Assembly (NCBI RefSeq): GCF_900105655.1
Contig: NZ_LT629787.1
Location: forward strand, 1,984,001 to 2,048,000
DNA length: 64,000 bases
Direction: 5' to 3'
DNA from: Halopseudomonas salegens
GTDB lineage: Bacteria; Pseudomonadota; Gammaproteobacteria; Pseudomonadales; Pseudomonadaceae
Position numbers and translations under genes: made by a program. Below the pieces are notes generated by a model, which saw only the letters and a program-made list of their open reading frames with translations, did no database searches and had not been told where the DNA came from. Positions 18,021 to 27,279 of this stretch are shown piece after piece; position 1 is the first letter of the stretch; each line of letters opens with the position of its first letter.

Positions 18021-19205
18021 TCACTCGGTCATGGTTTCCGCCGCATCGTCGGCAAGAGACTCAGCTTCGTCTGCTGCCGCCTCGGCAGCGTCTTCTGCTT
18101 CATCCATGGCATCTTCAGCTGCGGACTCAACGTTGTCAGACGTGGATTCCTGCGCCTCATCCACCATGTCCAGCAGCACCTGCATCAGACGAGTACCGCG
18201 CTCACCCACCATCTCGGCGAAAGTGTCACGCACCGGCAGACTCCGCTCGCGGAAGGCTTCACGCTCTTCAGCCGTCAGGTAAACCAGTTCAATGTCACTG
18301 TTCTCGGTGATGATATCCAGACGCTCGTTGTTCAGTTCGGTCTGAACGGCATGGATGTAGGGCACCAATGCTTCAACGGCTTCTTCGATAACAGTCTTGT
18401 GCTCGTCACTCAGACCATCATAAAAATCCTTGTTGGCCATGAAAGTGGCGATAAACTGCGCCTGATTGGCAAAAATCAGATAATCCTGTACCTGATAAAA
18501 GTCCATCTCCTGATGCGCGAATACCGGCTGGATGTTGCCGTCGATCTGACCCAGTTGCATACCGCTGAACAGCTCGCCGTATTCCATGGTGGTCGGGTCG
18601 GCACCGTAAGCCTGGTAAGTTTCGCGCAGCAGGCGGTTATCCATGGTACGAATAGCTACCCCGGCAAACTCCTCTGGAGTACGAATTTCCTGGTTGGCAC
18701 TCCATACCTGCCAGCCTTCCGGCACGACAGCCAGCGGATGCAAATCACGCTCACGGAAAGAATCGAGCAGATCGGGATGTTTGCGAAACGCCGGATCATT
18801 GAGCACTTGCGCGTTGGTCCACTCGTCATCAGTCAACACGAAGTTGAGGCTGAACAGCTGCGACTCAGGCACCGTACCGCCGAGGAAACCGGAACCAAAT
18901 GCAAAGTCTACGGCACCAGACTGCACCTGATCGTAGATGTCGGTCAGCCCACCCAGTTGACCATAGGTATAGATGCGCACATCCACTTCACCGTCGGTCT
19001 TCTGGTTGACCAGCTCGGCAAAGTGAGCTGCATATTCATACTGCACACTGCCTTCGATCTCTTCGATGGCAAAACCCCAGGTTACTGTTTCCATCGCCTC
19101 AGGTTCTGCCGGATCCGTCGTGGTAGTGACTTCGGGTTCATCCGAGCCACACGCTGCCAGCATTACTGCAGCTGCCAGACCGATACAGCCATTACGCCAT
19201 TTCAT
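18021..19205 (-). CDS. dctP: TRAP transporter substrate-binding lipoprotein, DctP family
   Basis: Periplasmic binding subunit of a TRAP transporter, 394 residues. The ATG at 19205 has GGAG 6 bp upstream and starts a lipoprotein signal peptide with lipobox LAAC (cysteine about residue 19). The DctP domain follows: VTWGFAIEE, QLGGLTDIYDQVQSGAVDFAFG, TPEEFAGVAIRTMDN and the TMEYGELFSGMQLGQIDG region. The last 45 residues are an acidic Ala/Glu/Asp-rich extension (for example EDAMDEAEDAAEAAADEAES) not found in ordinary DctP proteins. It is divergent from dctQM across 129 bp, which is unusual. The ligand, probably a carboxylate, cannot be read from the sequence. Confidence 0.9.
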   Translation of the reverse strand: MKWRNGCIGLAAAVMLAACGSDEPEVTTTTDPAEPEAMETVTWGFAIEEIEGSVQYEYAAHFAELVNQKTDGEVDVRIYTYGQLGGLTDIYDQVQSGAVDFAFGSGFLGGTVPESQLFSLNFVLTDDEWTNAQVLNDPAFRKHPDLLDSFRERDLHPLAVVPEGWQVWSANQEIRTPEEFAGVAIRTMDNRLLRETYQAYGADPTTMEYGELFSGMQLGQIDGNIQPVFAHQEMDFYQVQDYLIFANQAQFIATFMANKDFYDGLSDEHKTVIEEAVEALVPYIHAVQTELNNERLDIITENSDIELVYLTAEEREAFRERSLPVRDTFAEMVGERGTRLMQVLLDMVDEAQESTSDNVESAAEDAMDEAEDAAEAAADEAESLADDAAETMTE

Positions 19206-19334
19206 GGAACGCTCCTTTTCAATTGTTCGTAATAACAAATTAACCTTAACACATGAAACCCAGCTGTCCATTCCGTGCAAAGGCTGGCGCTATGGGGTAT
19301 GTTGAATCAGGGAGTCATTCAACAAGGAGTGGTC

Positions 19335-19919
19335 ATGCCTGCAGCCATACTGCAGACAAAGCGCCTGCTGGTCGGGGCAGCAGCCTTGCTCGACCGTATT
19401 ATCGAACAGATCGAGAAGTCGATTCTCGGTTGCAGCGTGTTGTTTCTTGCCGGCCTGCTGATCATCCATGTGATTGGCCGCCAGGTATTTGGCAACGGTG
19501 TTACCGGCCAGGTCGAACTCACCCAGATCAGCATGGTCATCATGACCTTTGCCGGCCTCAGTTATGCGGTACGCAGGGCGCGTCACATCTGCATGTCCGC
19601 CTTTTACGATCAGCTCAAGGGTCTGCCGCGCAAAATGCTGCTGGTAACGATTTCCCTGAGTACCGGTGCGCTGTTGTTCTATTTTTCCTGGCATGCCTGG
19701 GATTATGTCAGCACCCTGCAAGGTCGTGGGCGCACCTCATCGGCATTGTCGATTCCACTATGGATTCCCTACCTGATCGCTCCCATCGGCTTTGCCCTTG
19801 CAGGTATCCAGTACTGGCTGACGGCACTGCGAAATCTGACCTCCGATCAGCTCTACCGTTCTTTCTCGGAGCTGGAGGCTTATGACGAGGTGCCGAATGA
19901 CGGCAACACAGGGCTATGA
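19335..19919 (+). CDS. dctQ: TRAP transporter small permease DctQ
   Basis: Small membrane subunit of 194 residues with four predicted helices. The ATG at 19335 has a strong AAGGAG site 7 bp upstream; earlier in-frame starts at 19275 and 19299 would overlap the probable promoter. Seen: the family pattern FAGLSYAVRRARHICMSAFYDQL and the C-terminal IPLWIPYLIAPIGFALAGIQYWL. It is followed 21 bp later by dctM. Confidence 0.92.
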   Translation: MPAAILQTKRLLVGAAALLDRIIEQIEKSILGCSVLFLAGLLIIHVIGRQVFGNGVTGQVELTQISMVIMTFAGLSYAVRRARHICMSAFYDQLKGLPRKMLLVTISLSTGALLFYFSWHAWDYVSTLQGRGRTSSALSIPLWIPYLIAPIGFALAGIQYWLTALRNLTSDQLYRSFSELEAYDEVPNDGNTGL

Positions 19920-19940
19920 ACACAAGGGAACTGAAATAGC

Positions 19941-21221
19941 ATGCTGACCTGGATCATTGTCGTCATGGTGGTGCTACTGCTACTCGGTTTCCCGATGATG
20001 GTGCCGCTTCTGGTTGCCAGCCTGCTGGTCTTCTTTCTGATAATCGGCATGGACAATGTCGGCCTGTTGATGGGCCAGATGATCAGCGGCGTCCAGGCCT
20101 GGGCATTGGCTGCCGTACCACTGTTCATTTTTGCTGCTGACCTGATGACGCGCGGACATACGGCCAACCGTTTACTCGATTTGGTGCAGAGTTTTGTCGG
20201 TCACCTGCGCGGCGGCTTACCTATCACCACTGCCGCCAGTTGTACCCTGTTCGGGGCTGTTTCGGGCTCCACCCAGGCCACCGTCGTAGCCATGGGCGGG
20301 CCGATGCGCCCCAAATTACTGGAAAAGGGCTACAAGGATTCCTTCAGTCTGGCGCTGATCATCAACGCCAGTGACATTGCCCTGTTGATTCCGCCCAGTA
20401 TCGGCATGATCATTTATGGTGTGGTGTCAGGGGCCTCGATCGGTGCCTTGTTTATTGCCGGCATACTGCCTGGCCTCCTGCTACTTGTCCTGTTCTCCGT
20501 TTATTGCTGGATTGCTTCTATTCGCATGGGCATAGAGCCCGAAGTCAGAGTGGGCTGGATGCTGCGTCTACGAGCACTCAAGCGCGCGTTATTGCCGCTG
20601 GGCTTCCCCCTGGTGGTCGTTGGCGGCATTTATCTCGGCGCATTCAGTCCGACCGAAGCAGCTGCGATCGCCGTACTCTATGCGCTGATACTGGAAGTGG
20701 TCATCCTGCGTGCGGTAAAAATCAGTGAACTGTGGGATGTCGCCATATCCACCGGGTTGATTACCGGCGTGGTATTCATTCTCGTCGCCGCTGGCAATGC
20801 CTTCACCTACACAATTTCCTTTGCCGGCATTCCGCAAGCACTGCTCGGCCCGGTGATTGAAACGATTGGTGACAGCCAGGTGCTGGTGCTGACCCTGATC
20901 GCCGTCGCCTTTTTTATTGGCTGCATGTTTGTCGATCCAATTGTCGTCATTCTGATCCTCACACCGCTGTTCAAACCTGCAGTAGAGGCGTCCGGACTTG
21001 ATCCGATTCATGTCGGGGTAATCGTCACCCTGCAGGCTGCCATCGGCTCGGCTACGCCACCCTTTGGCTGCGACATCTTTACCGCCATGGCAGTATTCCG
21101 TCGACCCTATTTTGATGTCATCAAGGGTACGCCACCCTTTATTGCCATACTCTTGTTTGCCACGGTACTGCTTATCCTGTTCCCGCAGATTTCTCTCTGG
21201 TTACCATCATTGGCCAGCTGA
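19941..21221 (+). CDS. dctM: TRAP transporter large permease DctM
   Basis: Sodium-coupled transport subunit of 426 residues with about 12 membrane segments. The DctM patterns are present: AVPLFIFAADLMTRG, GGLPITTAASCTLFGAVSGSTQATVVAMGG, LLIPPSIGMIIYGVVSGASIGALFIAGILPG and a C-terminal GSATPPFGCDIFTAM. It forms the membrane complex with DctQ and works with the divergently coded DctP lipoprotein. Confidence 0.95.
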   Translation: MLTWIIVVMVVLLLLGFPMMVPLLVASLLVFFLIIGMDNVGLLMGQMISGVQAWALAAVPLFIFAADLMTRGHTANRLLDLVQSFVGHLRGGLPITTAASCTLFGAVSGSTQATVVAMGGPMRPKLLEKGYKDSFSLALIINASDIALLIPPSIGMIIYGVVSGASIGALFIAGILPGLLLLVLFSVYCWIASIRMGIEPEVRVGWMLRLRALKRALLPLGFPLVVVGGIYLGAFSPTEAAAIAVLYALILEVVILRAVKISELWDVAISTGLITGVVFILVAAGNAFTYTISFAGIPQALLGPVIETIGDSQVLVLTLIAVAFFIGCMFVDPIVVILILTPLFKPAVEASGLDPIHVGVIVTLQAAIGSATPPFGCDIFTAMAVFRRPYFDVIKGTPPFIAILLFATVLLILFPQISLWLPSLAS

Positions 21222-21344
21222 CAAAGTTTAATGCTAAATTGACATCCTAAATAAAGCGACGCTGCAGCCGACAACCAGTATGAGCCGGCTCTGCTTCGGC
21301 GCGTGACAATAATAATGCCCATATGGGCCACCCAGGGGGACCTT

Positions 21345-23051
21345 ATGCCAGTCAGTCAAGTCGTCGACGTTGCGCATGCCTCACAGCCAAGGCGTTTCCG
21401 CGTGCGCCCGGCAACAATCAGCCTGTTTGCCTGCCAGCTAGCTCTGTTGGCTCTGGTGCTCTGGCAACTCAGTCATATCTGGCAACTGATCGGTCTGGTG
21501 CTCGGGGTCATCGTGCTTGGCCTTGCCTGGCACCTGCAACAAGGCAGCGGTGGTGACAGCACTCGCTTGCTGCAACGCCTGTTGAAGGCCAACGGCGAAC
21601 AACTGGACCTGTCCGCAGATGATCAGCAAAGCGATGATGAACTGGTCAAGGCCTACGATCAGTTGAGCGAACGGCTGCGTGACATGTTTTCCGCGTTTCA
21701 GCGGCAAAGTCTGGCCATTGCCATCTCGTCGGGCAGCAGCCGCTTGCTGGCGGAGCAGGCTGCCCAGGAAGCCAAACAACAACATAGCCTGTCGGAGCTG
21801 ATTTTTCAGGCCAGCGAACAAACCAACAATGCCTTGCAGGACATATCCAGCCGGGCTACCAACATTACCAGCTCAAACAGCCACAACCTCGAAATCGCCC
21901 GCTCATCCAGCCAGCAGCTGGGCGATGCACGCGAGCAAATGGCTCAGATCAACCAGGTAATGGGTAGTTTCAAGGAGAACATACAGGCGCTGGACAGCAC
22001 CTCCAACCAGATCCGCGACATTCTCACCACGGTGCAGGATTTTTCTGCCCAGACCAACATGCTGGCGCTTAATGCTGCCATCGAAGCTGCCCGGGCTGGT
22101 GAACAGGGTCGTGGTTTTGCCGTGGTCGCCGATGAAGTCCGCAACCTGTCCATCAAAGTTGGTAGTGCCGCCGAAAAGATCAGCCAATTGATTGAACAAA
22201 TGATCAAGGCCATGTCGGGTGCCGACCAGCAAACACACAACATACTGCAGCAGGCTGACCAGGCCAGCGCAGCAGTAAGCACTGCTGCCGATCAGTTTGA
22301 AGGAATGGTCAGCGACTTTCAGCAAACCAATGATGATCTGTTGATGGTCACCAGTGCACTGGAACAGCTAACCGTGACCAATCAGGAAACCCACCAGCAT
22401 GGCAGCGCCATCCGTGACCTGAGCCTGACCATCGGTCAACACATGCAGGATACTTTTGCCCAGGCCGACCGCATGCGCGATGGTACCAATGAGGTTCTAC
22501 AGGCCTTGTGCCGCTTCCGGCTCGGCGAAGGCCACCTCGAACACGTCAACGCGCTCTTGCTCGAGCGACGCCAGATCATGGAGCGTGAACTCGATGATCT
22601 GGCCGATCAAGGGGTCAATCTGTTTGACAATCACTTCACCCCGATACCCAACACCAAACCTCAAAAACACGAGGTCAGCTGGGCGGATGCAGCCATCGGC
22701 AAAATTCGGCCCTTGCTGGACTCCTGGGATCAAAATGGCAAGGACGGCATCATTTATATGTCGCCGGTCAACGATCATGGATATTTACCGACCAGTCGCT
22801 CGGCCTCCTCCAAGCCGCCAACTGGCGATCCACGCGTGGACGCCATGCAGAGCAACTACAAGATCTTCTCGATCAAGACTGATGCCGAACTGGAAAACCT
22901 GCGCAAGTGCAGCTTTATCAGCATGGGAACCTTTGTTCTTCCAGGCACCAATACTGTATTTTTTGTCATCTTTACCCCGCTCTTCGTCAAGGGTAAACGC
23001 TGGGGCGCATTGGCCGCCGGGGTGCATCCCAAGGTATTGGGCTTGCAATAA
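21345..23051 (+). CDS. Methyl-accepting chemotaxis protein with C-terminal putative sensor domain
   Basis: Chemoreceptor-like protein of 568 residues. The ATG at 21345 has AGGGGGA upstream. Two close membrane helices (about 23-41 and 45-63) leave almost no periplasmic loop. A coiled-coil signalling domain follows, with its tip sequence [20 protein letters not shown] and [12 protein letters not shown] intact. After it, residues about 400-568 form another domain ([41 protein letters not shown] and [11 protein letters not shown]). That layout, sensor after signalling domain, is known in some cytoplasmic-sensing receptors. It has no CheB/CheR-binding pentapeptide at the end. The ligand is unknown. 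Confidence 0.87.
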   Translation: MPVSQVVDVAHASQPRRFRVRPATISLFACQLALLALVLWQLSHIWQLIGLVLGVIVLGLAWHLQQGSGGDSTRLLQRLLKANGEQLDLSADDQQSDDELVKAYDQLSERLRDMFSAFQRQSLAIAISSGSSRLLAEQAAQEAKQQHSLSELIFQASEQTNNALQDISSRATNITSSNSHNLEIARSSSQQLGDAREQMAQINQVMGSFKENIQALDSTSNQIRDILTTVQDFSAQTNMLALNAAIEAARAGEQGRGFAVVADEVRNLSIKVGSAAEKISQLIEQMIKAMSGADQQTHNILQQADQASAAVSTAADQFEGMVSDFQQTNDDLLMVTSALEQLTVTNQETHQHGSAIRDLSLTIGQHMQDTFAQADRMRDGTNEVLQALCRFRLGEGHLEHVNALLLERRQIMERELDDLADQGVNLFDNHFTPIPNTKPQKHEVSWADAAIGKIRPLLDSWDQNGKDGIIYMSPVNDHGYLPTSRSASSKPPTGDPRVDAMQSNYKIFSIKTDAELENLRKCSFISMGTFVLPGTNTVFFVIFTPLFVKGKRWGALAAGVHPKVLGLQ

Positions 23052-23057
23052 CGCCCT

Positions 23058-23672
23058 TCATTGCCGCAGCAATCGGCGGGCAAAAAGGCCCGCCTCGACG
23101 GCTGCAGCTGCGATCAAGTCTTCCTGAGAGCGCCCGGACGCCTTGGTCGGGCGCAGATCATGCTCGCCATCATGCAACCAGCGCACCTCGACGCTATCCG
23201 CCAGACCATAGCCTGCCACCTCATGCTCGCGCCCAAACGGATCACGGGTCCCCTGCACGATCAGAATCGGTTTTCCCTGCTGTTGTAAATGCTCTGTGCG
23301 CAAGCGTTCCGGCTTGCCGGGGGGATGGAACGGATAGCCAAAGGCAATGGCGCCAAGCGCATCGGAATGTTCAAGAATATGGCTGGCAACCCGACCCCCC
23401 ATGGATTTTCCGCCCAGTAATGCCGGCCCGGCCACCCCGTCCAGCTGCTGACGAAAAGCCTCCTCCAGCCGCGGCATCGGATTTGGTGGACGTTTGCGCC
23501 CACCGTTACGACGCTCGGCCATATAGGGGAACTCGAAACGCAGTACACTCAACCCCTCTGACAGCAAATGGGCGGCCAATAACTCCATATAGGGGCTATC
23601 CATCGGCGCCCCTGCACCATGCGCCAACACCAGCGTAGCCAGACGAGTGGAACCGGCAGGATGTTGCAGCAT
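23058..23672 (-). CDS. Alpha/beta hydrolase, KANL3/TEX30 family
   Basis: Small soluble hydrolase of 204 residues. Seen: LATLVLAHGAGAPMDSPYM with the oxyanion region, the nucleophile elbow GKSMGGRVAS, the acid position GTRDPFG and the catalytic His in DGEHDL. The small single-domain size and the AHGAG start fit the TEX30/KANL3-like family, for which bacterial substrates are not known. It converges with the chemoreceptor gene, 6 bp apart. Confidence 0.88.
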   Translation of the reverse strand: MLQHPAGSTRLATLVLAHGAGAPMDSPYMELLAAHLLSEGLSVLRFEFPYMAERRNGGRKRPPNPMPRLEEAFRQQLDGVAGPALLGGKSMGGRVASHILEHSDALGAIAFGYPFHPPGKPERLRTEHLQQQGKPILIVQGTRDPFGREHEVAGYGLADSVEVRWLHDGEHDLRPTKASGRSQEDLIAAAAVEAGLFARRLLRQ

Positions 23673-24020
23673 CGTCTAGACTCCAGCAATAAGGCTTGAG
23701 GGTGAAGGGGCACAGAATAGAAGCACTGCGACATCATGCCACAGCACTAGCACCCATGCTGCACTTCACTTTCAACACGCAGCTGTCTACCCTTTAACTA
23801 ACCCCAGCCGCCAGAGCAGACCACAAGGGGTGAAATCCTTGACTGCGCCATGCCGTAAATCGTGTATACCGGTTGACAAAACGTGGCAGAAAGTGGCTTG
23901 CCAGAGCCTTGTAAAACCTTGGTTTTCATTGACATGTGTCATTGCAAACAAGGTCTCCATTGCTCATACTTGCCCCGCTTTGAATCCCCCTTAAACTCAT
24001 AGCTATCCATGGAATCTCGC
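23673..24020. promoter_or_regulatory. 348-bp intergenic region carrying the cbb3 oxidase promoter
   Basis: No gene was found here. It separates the divergent hydrolase and ccoN genes. The half near ccoN holds an Anr-like site and a fitting -10 (next entry). A TTGACA at 23874-23879 has no good -10 partner. The rest shows nothing recognisable. Confidence 0.7.
23929..23942 (+). promoter_or_regulatory. Anr/FNR-like site before ccoN
   Basis: TTGACATGTGTCAT resembles the FNR/Anr consensus TTGATNNNNATCAA, matching 7 of 10 fixed bases; its two half-sites vary symmetrically at the inner base (C/G). If its centre is at -41.5, transcription starts near 23977, and the hexamer CATACT (23965-23970) stands exactly at -12 to -7. 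The spacing supports a class II Anr promoter; the match itself is only fair. Confidence 0.6.
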
Positions 24021-25448
24021 ATGAGCACAGCTACTACAGAAACAGCCTATAACTACAAAGTAGTGCGCCAGTTTGCCATCATGACGGTGGTCTGGGGCAT
24101 TGTAGGTATGGCCGTAGGCGTACTAATCGCGGCACAGCTTGTCTGGCCACAACTCAACCTTGACTTGCCGTGGACCAGTTTTGGTCGACTGCGGCCCTTG
24201 CATACGAACGCGGTCGTTTTCGCCTTTGGTGGCTGCGCCCTGTTTGCAACCTCGTACTACATTGTTCAGCGTACCTCACAGGCCCGGCTGATCTCGGACA
24301 AACTGGCTGCCTTCACCTTCTGGGGCTGGCAAGCGGTTATTGTTCTGGCCGCTGTAACCCTGCCGCTCGGGCTGACCAGCAGCAAAGAATATGCCGAGCT
24401 GGAATGGCCGATCGACATCCTGATCGCGCTGGTATGGGTAAGCTATGGACTGGTGTTCTTCGGCACCATCATGAAGCGCAAGATGAAGCACATCTATGTG
24501 GGCAACTGGTTCCTCGGTGCTTTCATCATCACCGTGGCTGTGTTGCATATTGTCAACAGCATGGCGATTCCGGTTACGCTGACCAAATCCTACTCAATGT
24601 ACGCTGGCGCAACAGATGCCATGGTGCAGTGGTGGTATGGTCATAACGCGGTAGGCTTCTTCCTGACCGCCGGCTTCCTGGGGATGATGTACTACTTTGT
24701 ACCCAAGCAGGCCGAGCGCCCGATCTACTCCTATCGCCTGTCGATCGTGCACTTCTGGGCACTGATCTCGATCTACATCTGGGCCGGCCCGCACCACCTG
24801 CACTATACCGCTCTGCCGGACTGGGCTCAGTCGCTGGGCATGATCATGTCCCTGATTCTGTTGGCACCCTCATGGGGCGGCATGATCAACGGCATGATGA
24901 CGCTGTCAGGTGCCTGGCACAAACTGCGTACCGATCCCATCCTGCGCTTCCTGGTCGTGTCTCTGGCTTTCTATGGCATGTCCACCTTCGAAGGTCCGAT
25001 GATGTCGATCAAAACGGTTAATGCGCTCTCGCATTACACTGACTGGACAATTGGTCACGTCCATGCCGGCGCACTCGGCTGGGTTGCCATGATCTCTATC
25101 GGCTCGCTGTACCACCTGATTCCACGCGTGTTCGGCCGCGTAGACATGTACAGCGTTGGCCTGATCAATGCGCACTTCTGGCTATCCACCATCGGCACCG
25201 TGCTCTACATCGTATCCATGTGGGTCAACGGCATCACCCAGGGCTTGATGTGGCGAGCAGTCAATGTTGACGGCACTCTGACCTACTCCTTCGTTGAAGC
25301 GGTTGTTGCCAGTGAACCCGGCTATTACGTGCGCGCACTCGGCGGCCTGCTGTTCCTCATCGGGATGTTCCTGATGGCTTACAACGTATGGCGCACCGTG
25401 CGTCTGTCCAAGCCGGCTGAAGTTCAAGCTGCTGGTCAGATGGCCTGA
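24021..25448 (+). CDS. ccoN: Cytochrome cbb3 oxidase subunit I, CcoN
   Basis: Catalytic subunit of the high-affinity terminal oxidase, holding haem b, haem b3 and CuB. 475 residues from the ATG at 24021 ([15 protein letters not shown] is the usual Pseudomonas N-terminus; the in-frame ATG at 24009 adds four residues). About 12 membrane helices. Haem and copper ligand regions are visible: [48 protein letters not shown] and [17 protein letters not shown]. First gene of ccoNOQP. Confidence 0.98.
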   Translation: MSTATTETAYNYKVVRQFAIMTVVWGIVGMAVGVLIAAQLVWPQLNLDLPWTSFGRLRPLHTNAVVFAFGGCALFATSYYIVQRTSQARLISDKLAAFTFWGWQAVIVLAAVTLPLGLTSSKEYAELEWPIDILIALVWVSYGLVFFGTIMKRKMKHIYVGNWFLGAFIITVAVLHIVNSMAIPVTLTKSYSMYAGATDAMVQWWYGHNAVGFFLTAGFLGMMYYFVPKQAERPIYSYRLSIVHFWALISIYIWAGPHHLHYTALPDWAQSLGMIMSLILLAPSWGGMINGMMTLSGAWHKLRTDPILRFLVVSLAFYGMSTFEGPMMSIKTVNALSHYTDWTIGHVHAGALGWVAMISIGSLYHLIPRVFGRVDMYSVGLINAHFWLSTIGTVLYIVSMWVNGITQGLMWRAVNVDGTLTYSFVEAVVASEPGYYVRALGGLLFLIGMFLMAYNVWRTVRLSKPAEVQAAGQMA

Positions 25449-25458
25449 GGAGCAAGAA

Positions 25459-26070
25459 ATGAAAAGTCATGAAATCGTAGAAAAAAACATGGGCCTGCTG
25501 GTGGTACTGATCGTCGTCGCCATCAGCTTTGGTGGCCTGACCCAGATCGTGCCTCTGTTCTTCCAGCCGGAAACCACGGAACCCGTAGAGGGGTTGCGTC
25601 CTTACACTGCCCTTGAGCTGGAAGGCCGTGACATCTATATCCGTGAAGGCTGCGTTGGCTGTCATTCACAGATGGTCCGGCCGTTCCGCGCCGAGACCGA
25701 ACGCTATGGTCACTACTCGGTTGCCGGTGAATTCGTCTGGGAACACAACTTCCTTTGGGGCTCAAAGCGTACCGGTCCTGATCTGGCCCGTGTTGGCGGT
25801 CGTTATTCCGATGACTGGCATCGCGCCCACCTGATCAACCCGCGTGACGTCGTACCCGAGTCCATCATGCCAGCCTACCCCTGGCTGCAGAACAATGACC
25901 TGGATGGCCGCCACACCGCGCGCAAGATGGAAGTCCTGCGCACTCTGGGTGTCCCATACACGGATGAAGACATTGCCGGTGCACAGGAAGCAGTTGACGG
26001 AGTCAGCGAAATGGACGCCGTCATTGCCTACCTGCAGCACCTGGGCACAGTTCTCTCTGATCGTCGGTAA
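25459..26070 (+). CDS. ccoO: Cytochrome cbb3 oxidase subunit II, CcoO
   Basis: Membrane-anchored monohaem c-type cytochrome of 203 residues that passes electrons to CcoN. One N-terminal helix ([21 protein letters not shown]) is followed by the haem-binding [13 protein letters not shown] and the axial methionine region ([14 protein letters not shown]). It starts 10 bp after ccoN with a GGAGCAAG ribosome site. Confidence 0.98.
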   Translation: MKSHEIVEKNMGLLVVLIVVAISFGGLTQIVPLFFQPETTEPVEGLRPYTALELEGRDIYIREGCVGCHSQMVRPFRAETERYGHYSVAGEFVWEHNFLWGSKRTGPDLARVGGRYSDDWHRAHLINPRDVVPESIMPAYPWLQNNDLDGRHTARKMEVLRTLGVPYTDEDIAGAQEAVDGVSEMDAVIAYLQHLGTVLSDRR

Positions 26071-26075
26071 CTATT

Positions 26076-26273
26076 ATGGACATCAATACATTGCGCGGAA
26101 TTTCGACCCTCTTTGTACTGCTGGCATTCATCGGCATCACATTGTGGGCCTACAGCTCCTACAAAAAGAAGGATTTTGACGAAGCGGCCAACTTGCCCTT
26201 CGCCGATGATCCGGAGGAAAAGCGCAAGGATGTGTCCCGTGAGCAGCAAGACACCAGGAGTAATAACGAATGA
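26076..26273 (+). CDS. ccoQ: Cytochrome cbb3 oxidase small subunit CcoQ/FixQ
   Basis: Sixty-five residues with one membrane helix (STLFVLLAFIGITLWAYSSY) and a charged tail (KKKDFDEAANLPFADD), the usual FixQ/CcoQ form. It stabilises the CcoP association with the core. It starts 5 bp after ccoO and overlaps ccoP by 4 bp (ATGA). Confidence 0.95.
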   Translation: MDINTLRGISTLFVLLAFIGITLWAYSSYKKKDFDEAANLPFADDPEEKRKDVSREQQDTRSNNE

Positions 26274-27157
26274 CTAATTTCTGGAGCGGTTACATCATTT
26301 TCCTGACTGTAACCAACCTGGCGCTTATCGTGTGGCTGATTTTTGCCACGCGAAAGGGCCAACGGTCGAATACTACCGAAGAAACCGTAGGCCATAATTT
26401 CGACGGTATTGAAGAATACGATAACCCGCTGCCGCGCTGGTGGTTCATGCTGTTTATCGCCACCATTGTATTCGGGGTTATCTATCTGGCGCTGTATCCA
26501 GGTCTGGGCAAGTTCCCCGGCCTGCGCGGCTGGACCCAGATCACCCAGTACGAAGCGGAAGTTGAGCGCGCTGAAGAGCAGTTTGCCCCCATCTTTGCCC
26601 GTTTCGCCGACATGCCGGTAGAAGAGGTTGCCCAGGACGACGAAGCCCTGCGCATTGGTCAACGCCTGTTTGCGACCAACTGTTCAGTGTGCCACGGTTC
26701 AGATGCCCGAGGCTCCTTTGGCTTCCCCAGTCTGGCCGACAGCGACTGGATCTGGGGCGGTTCGCCGGACCAGATTCGTACTACGCTGGAGCGCGGTCGT
26801 CAGGCAGCCATGCCCGCCTGGCAACAGGTATTGGGAGACGATGGTATCCGCAATACAGCCGGCTACGTACGCCATCTGTCCGGGCTGGAAACCGAGAACG
26901 TTGATCTTGATGCTGGTCGCCAGCACTTCCAGAGCGTTTGTTCCGCTTGCCATGGTCCGGAAGGCAAAGGCAACCCGATGCTGGGTGCTCCCAACCTGAC
27001 CAATGATACCTGGCTGTATGGCTCGACCATGACACAGGTTCAGCACACCCTGCGCTATGGCCGCAACGGTCACATGCCAGCCCAGGCTCACCTGGGTGAC
27101 GATCGCATTCACATTCTGACTGCCTACGTACTCAGCCTTTCCGAAGACGCCGAGTAA
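26270..27157 (+). CDS. ccoP: Cytochrome cbb3 oxidase subunit III, dihaem CcoP
   Basis: Dihaem c-type cytochrome of 295 residues, the electron entry point of the oxidase. Two N-terminal helices (about 5-27 and 60-80) are followed by two cytochrome c domains with haem sites NCSVCHGSDA and CSACHGPEGKG, each followed by a methionine ligand region (QAAMPAWQQ and GHMPAQAHL). The DNPLPRWWF motif before helix 2 is typical. Confidence 0.97.
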   Translation: MTNFWSGYIIFLTVTNLALIVWLIFATRKGQRSNTTEETVGHNFDGIEEYDNPLPRWWFMLFIATIVFGVIYLALYPGLGKFPGLRGWTQITQYEAEVERAEEQFAPIFARFADMPVEEVAQDDEALRIGQRLFATNCSVCHGSDARGSFGFPSLADSDWIWGGSPDQIRTTLERGRQAAMPAWQQVLGDDGIRNTAGYVRHLSGLETENVDLDAGRQHFQSVCSACHGPEGKGNPMLGAPNLTNDTWLYGSTMTQVQHTLRYGRNGHMPAQAHLGDDRIHILTAYVLSLSEDAE

Positions 27158-27190
27158 GCCTGCTGCGACGGCAAGTCGCATGGCGCGACA

Positions 27191-27224
27191 CTCTTGCACA
27201 TACTATCCTGAGTATGTGCAAGAG
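27191..27224 (+). terminator. Hairpin ending the ccoNOQP transcript
   Basis: CTCTTGCACATACT and AGTATGTGCAAGAG form a perfect 14-bp stem with a 6-nt loop (ATCCTG), 33 bp past the ccoP stop. No T-tract follows, so it may be an mRNA end stabiliser or attenuator between ccoP and ccoG rather than a full stop. Confidence 0.6.
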
Positions 27225-27279
27225 CTAGCCCGCCTCCCGGCCGGGCTCCCCCCTTCCCTGAAGTCATGGCCTGATAATC

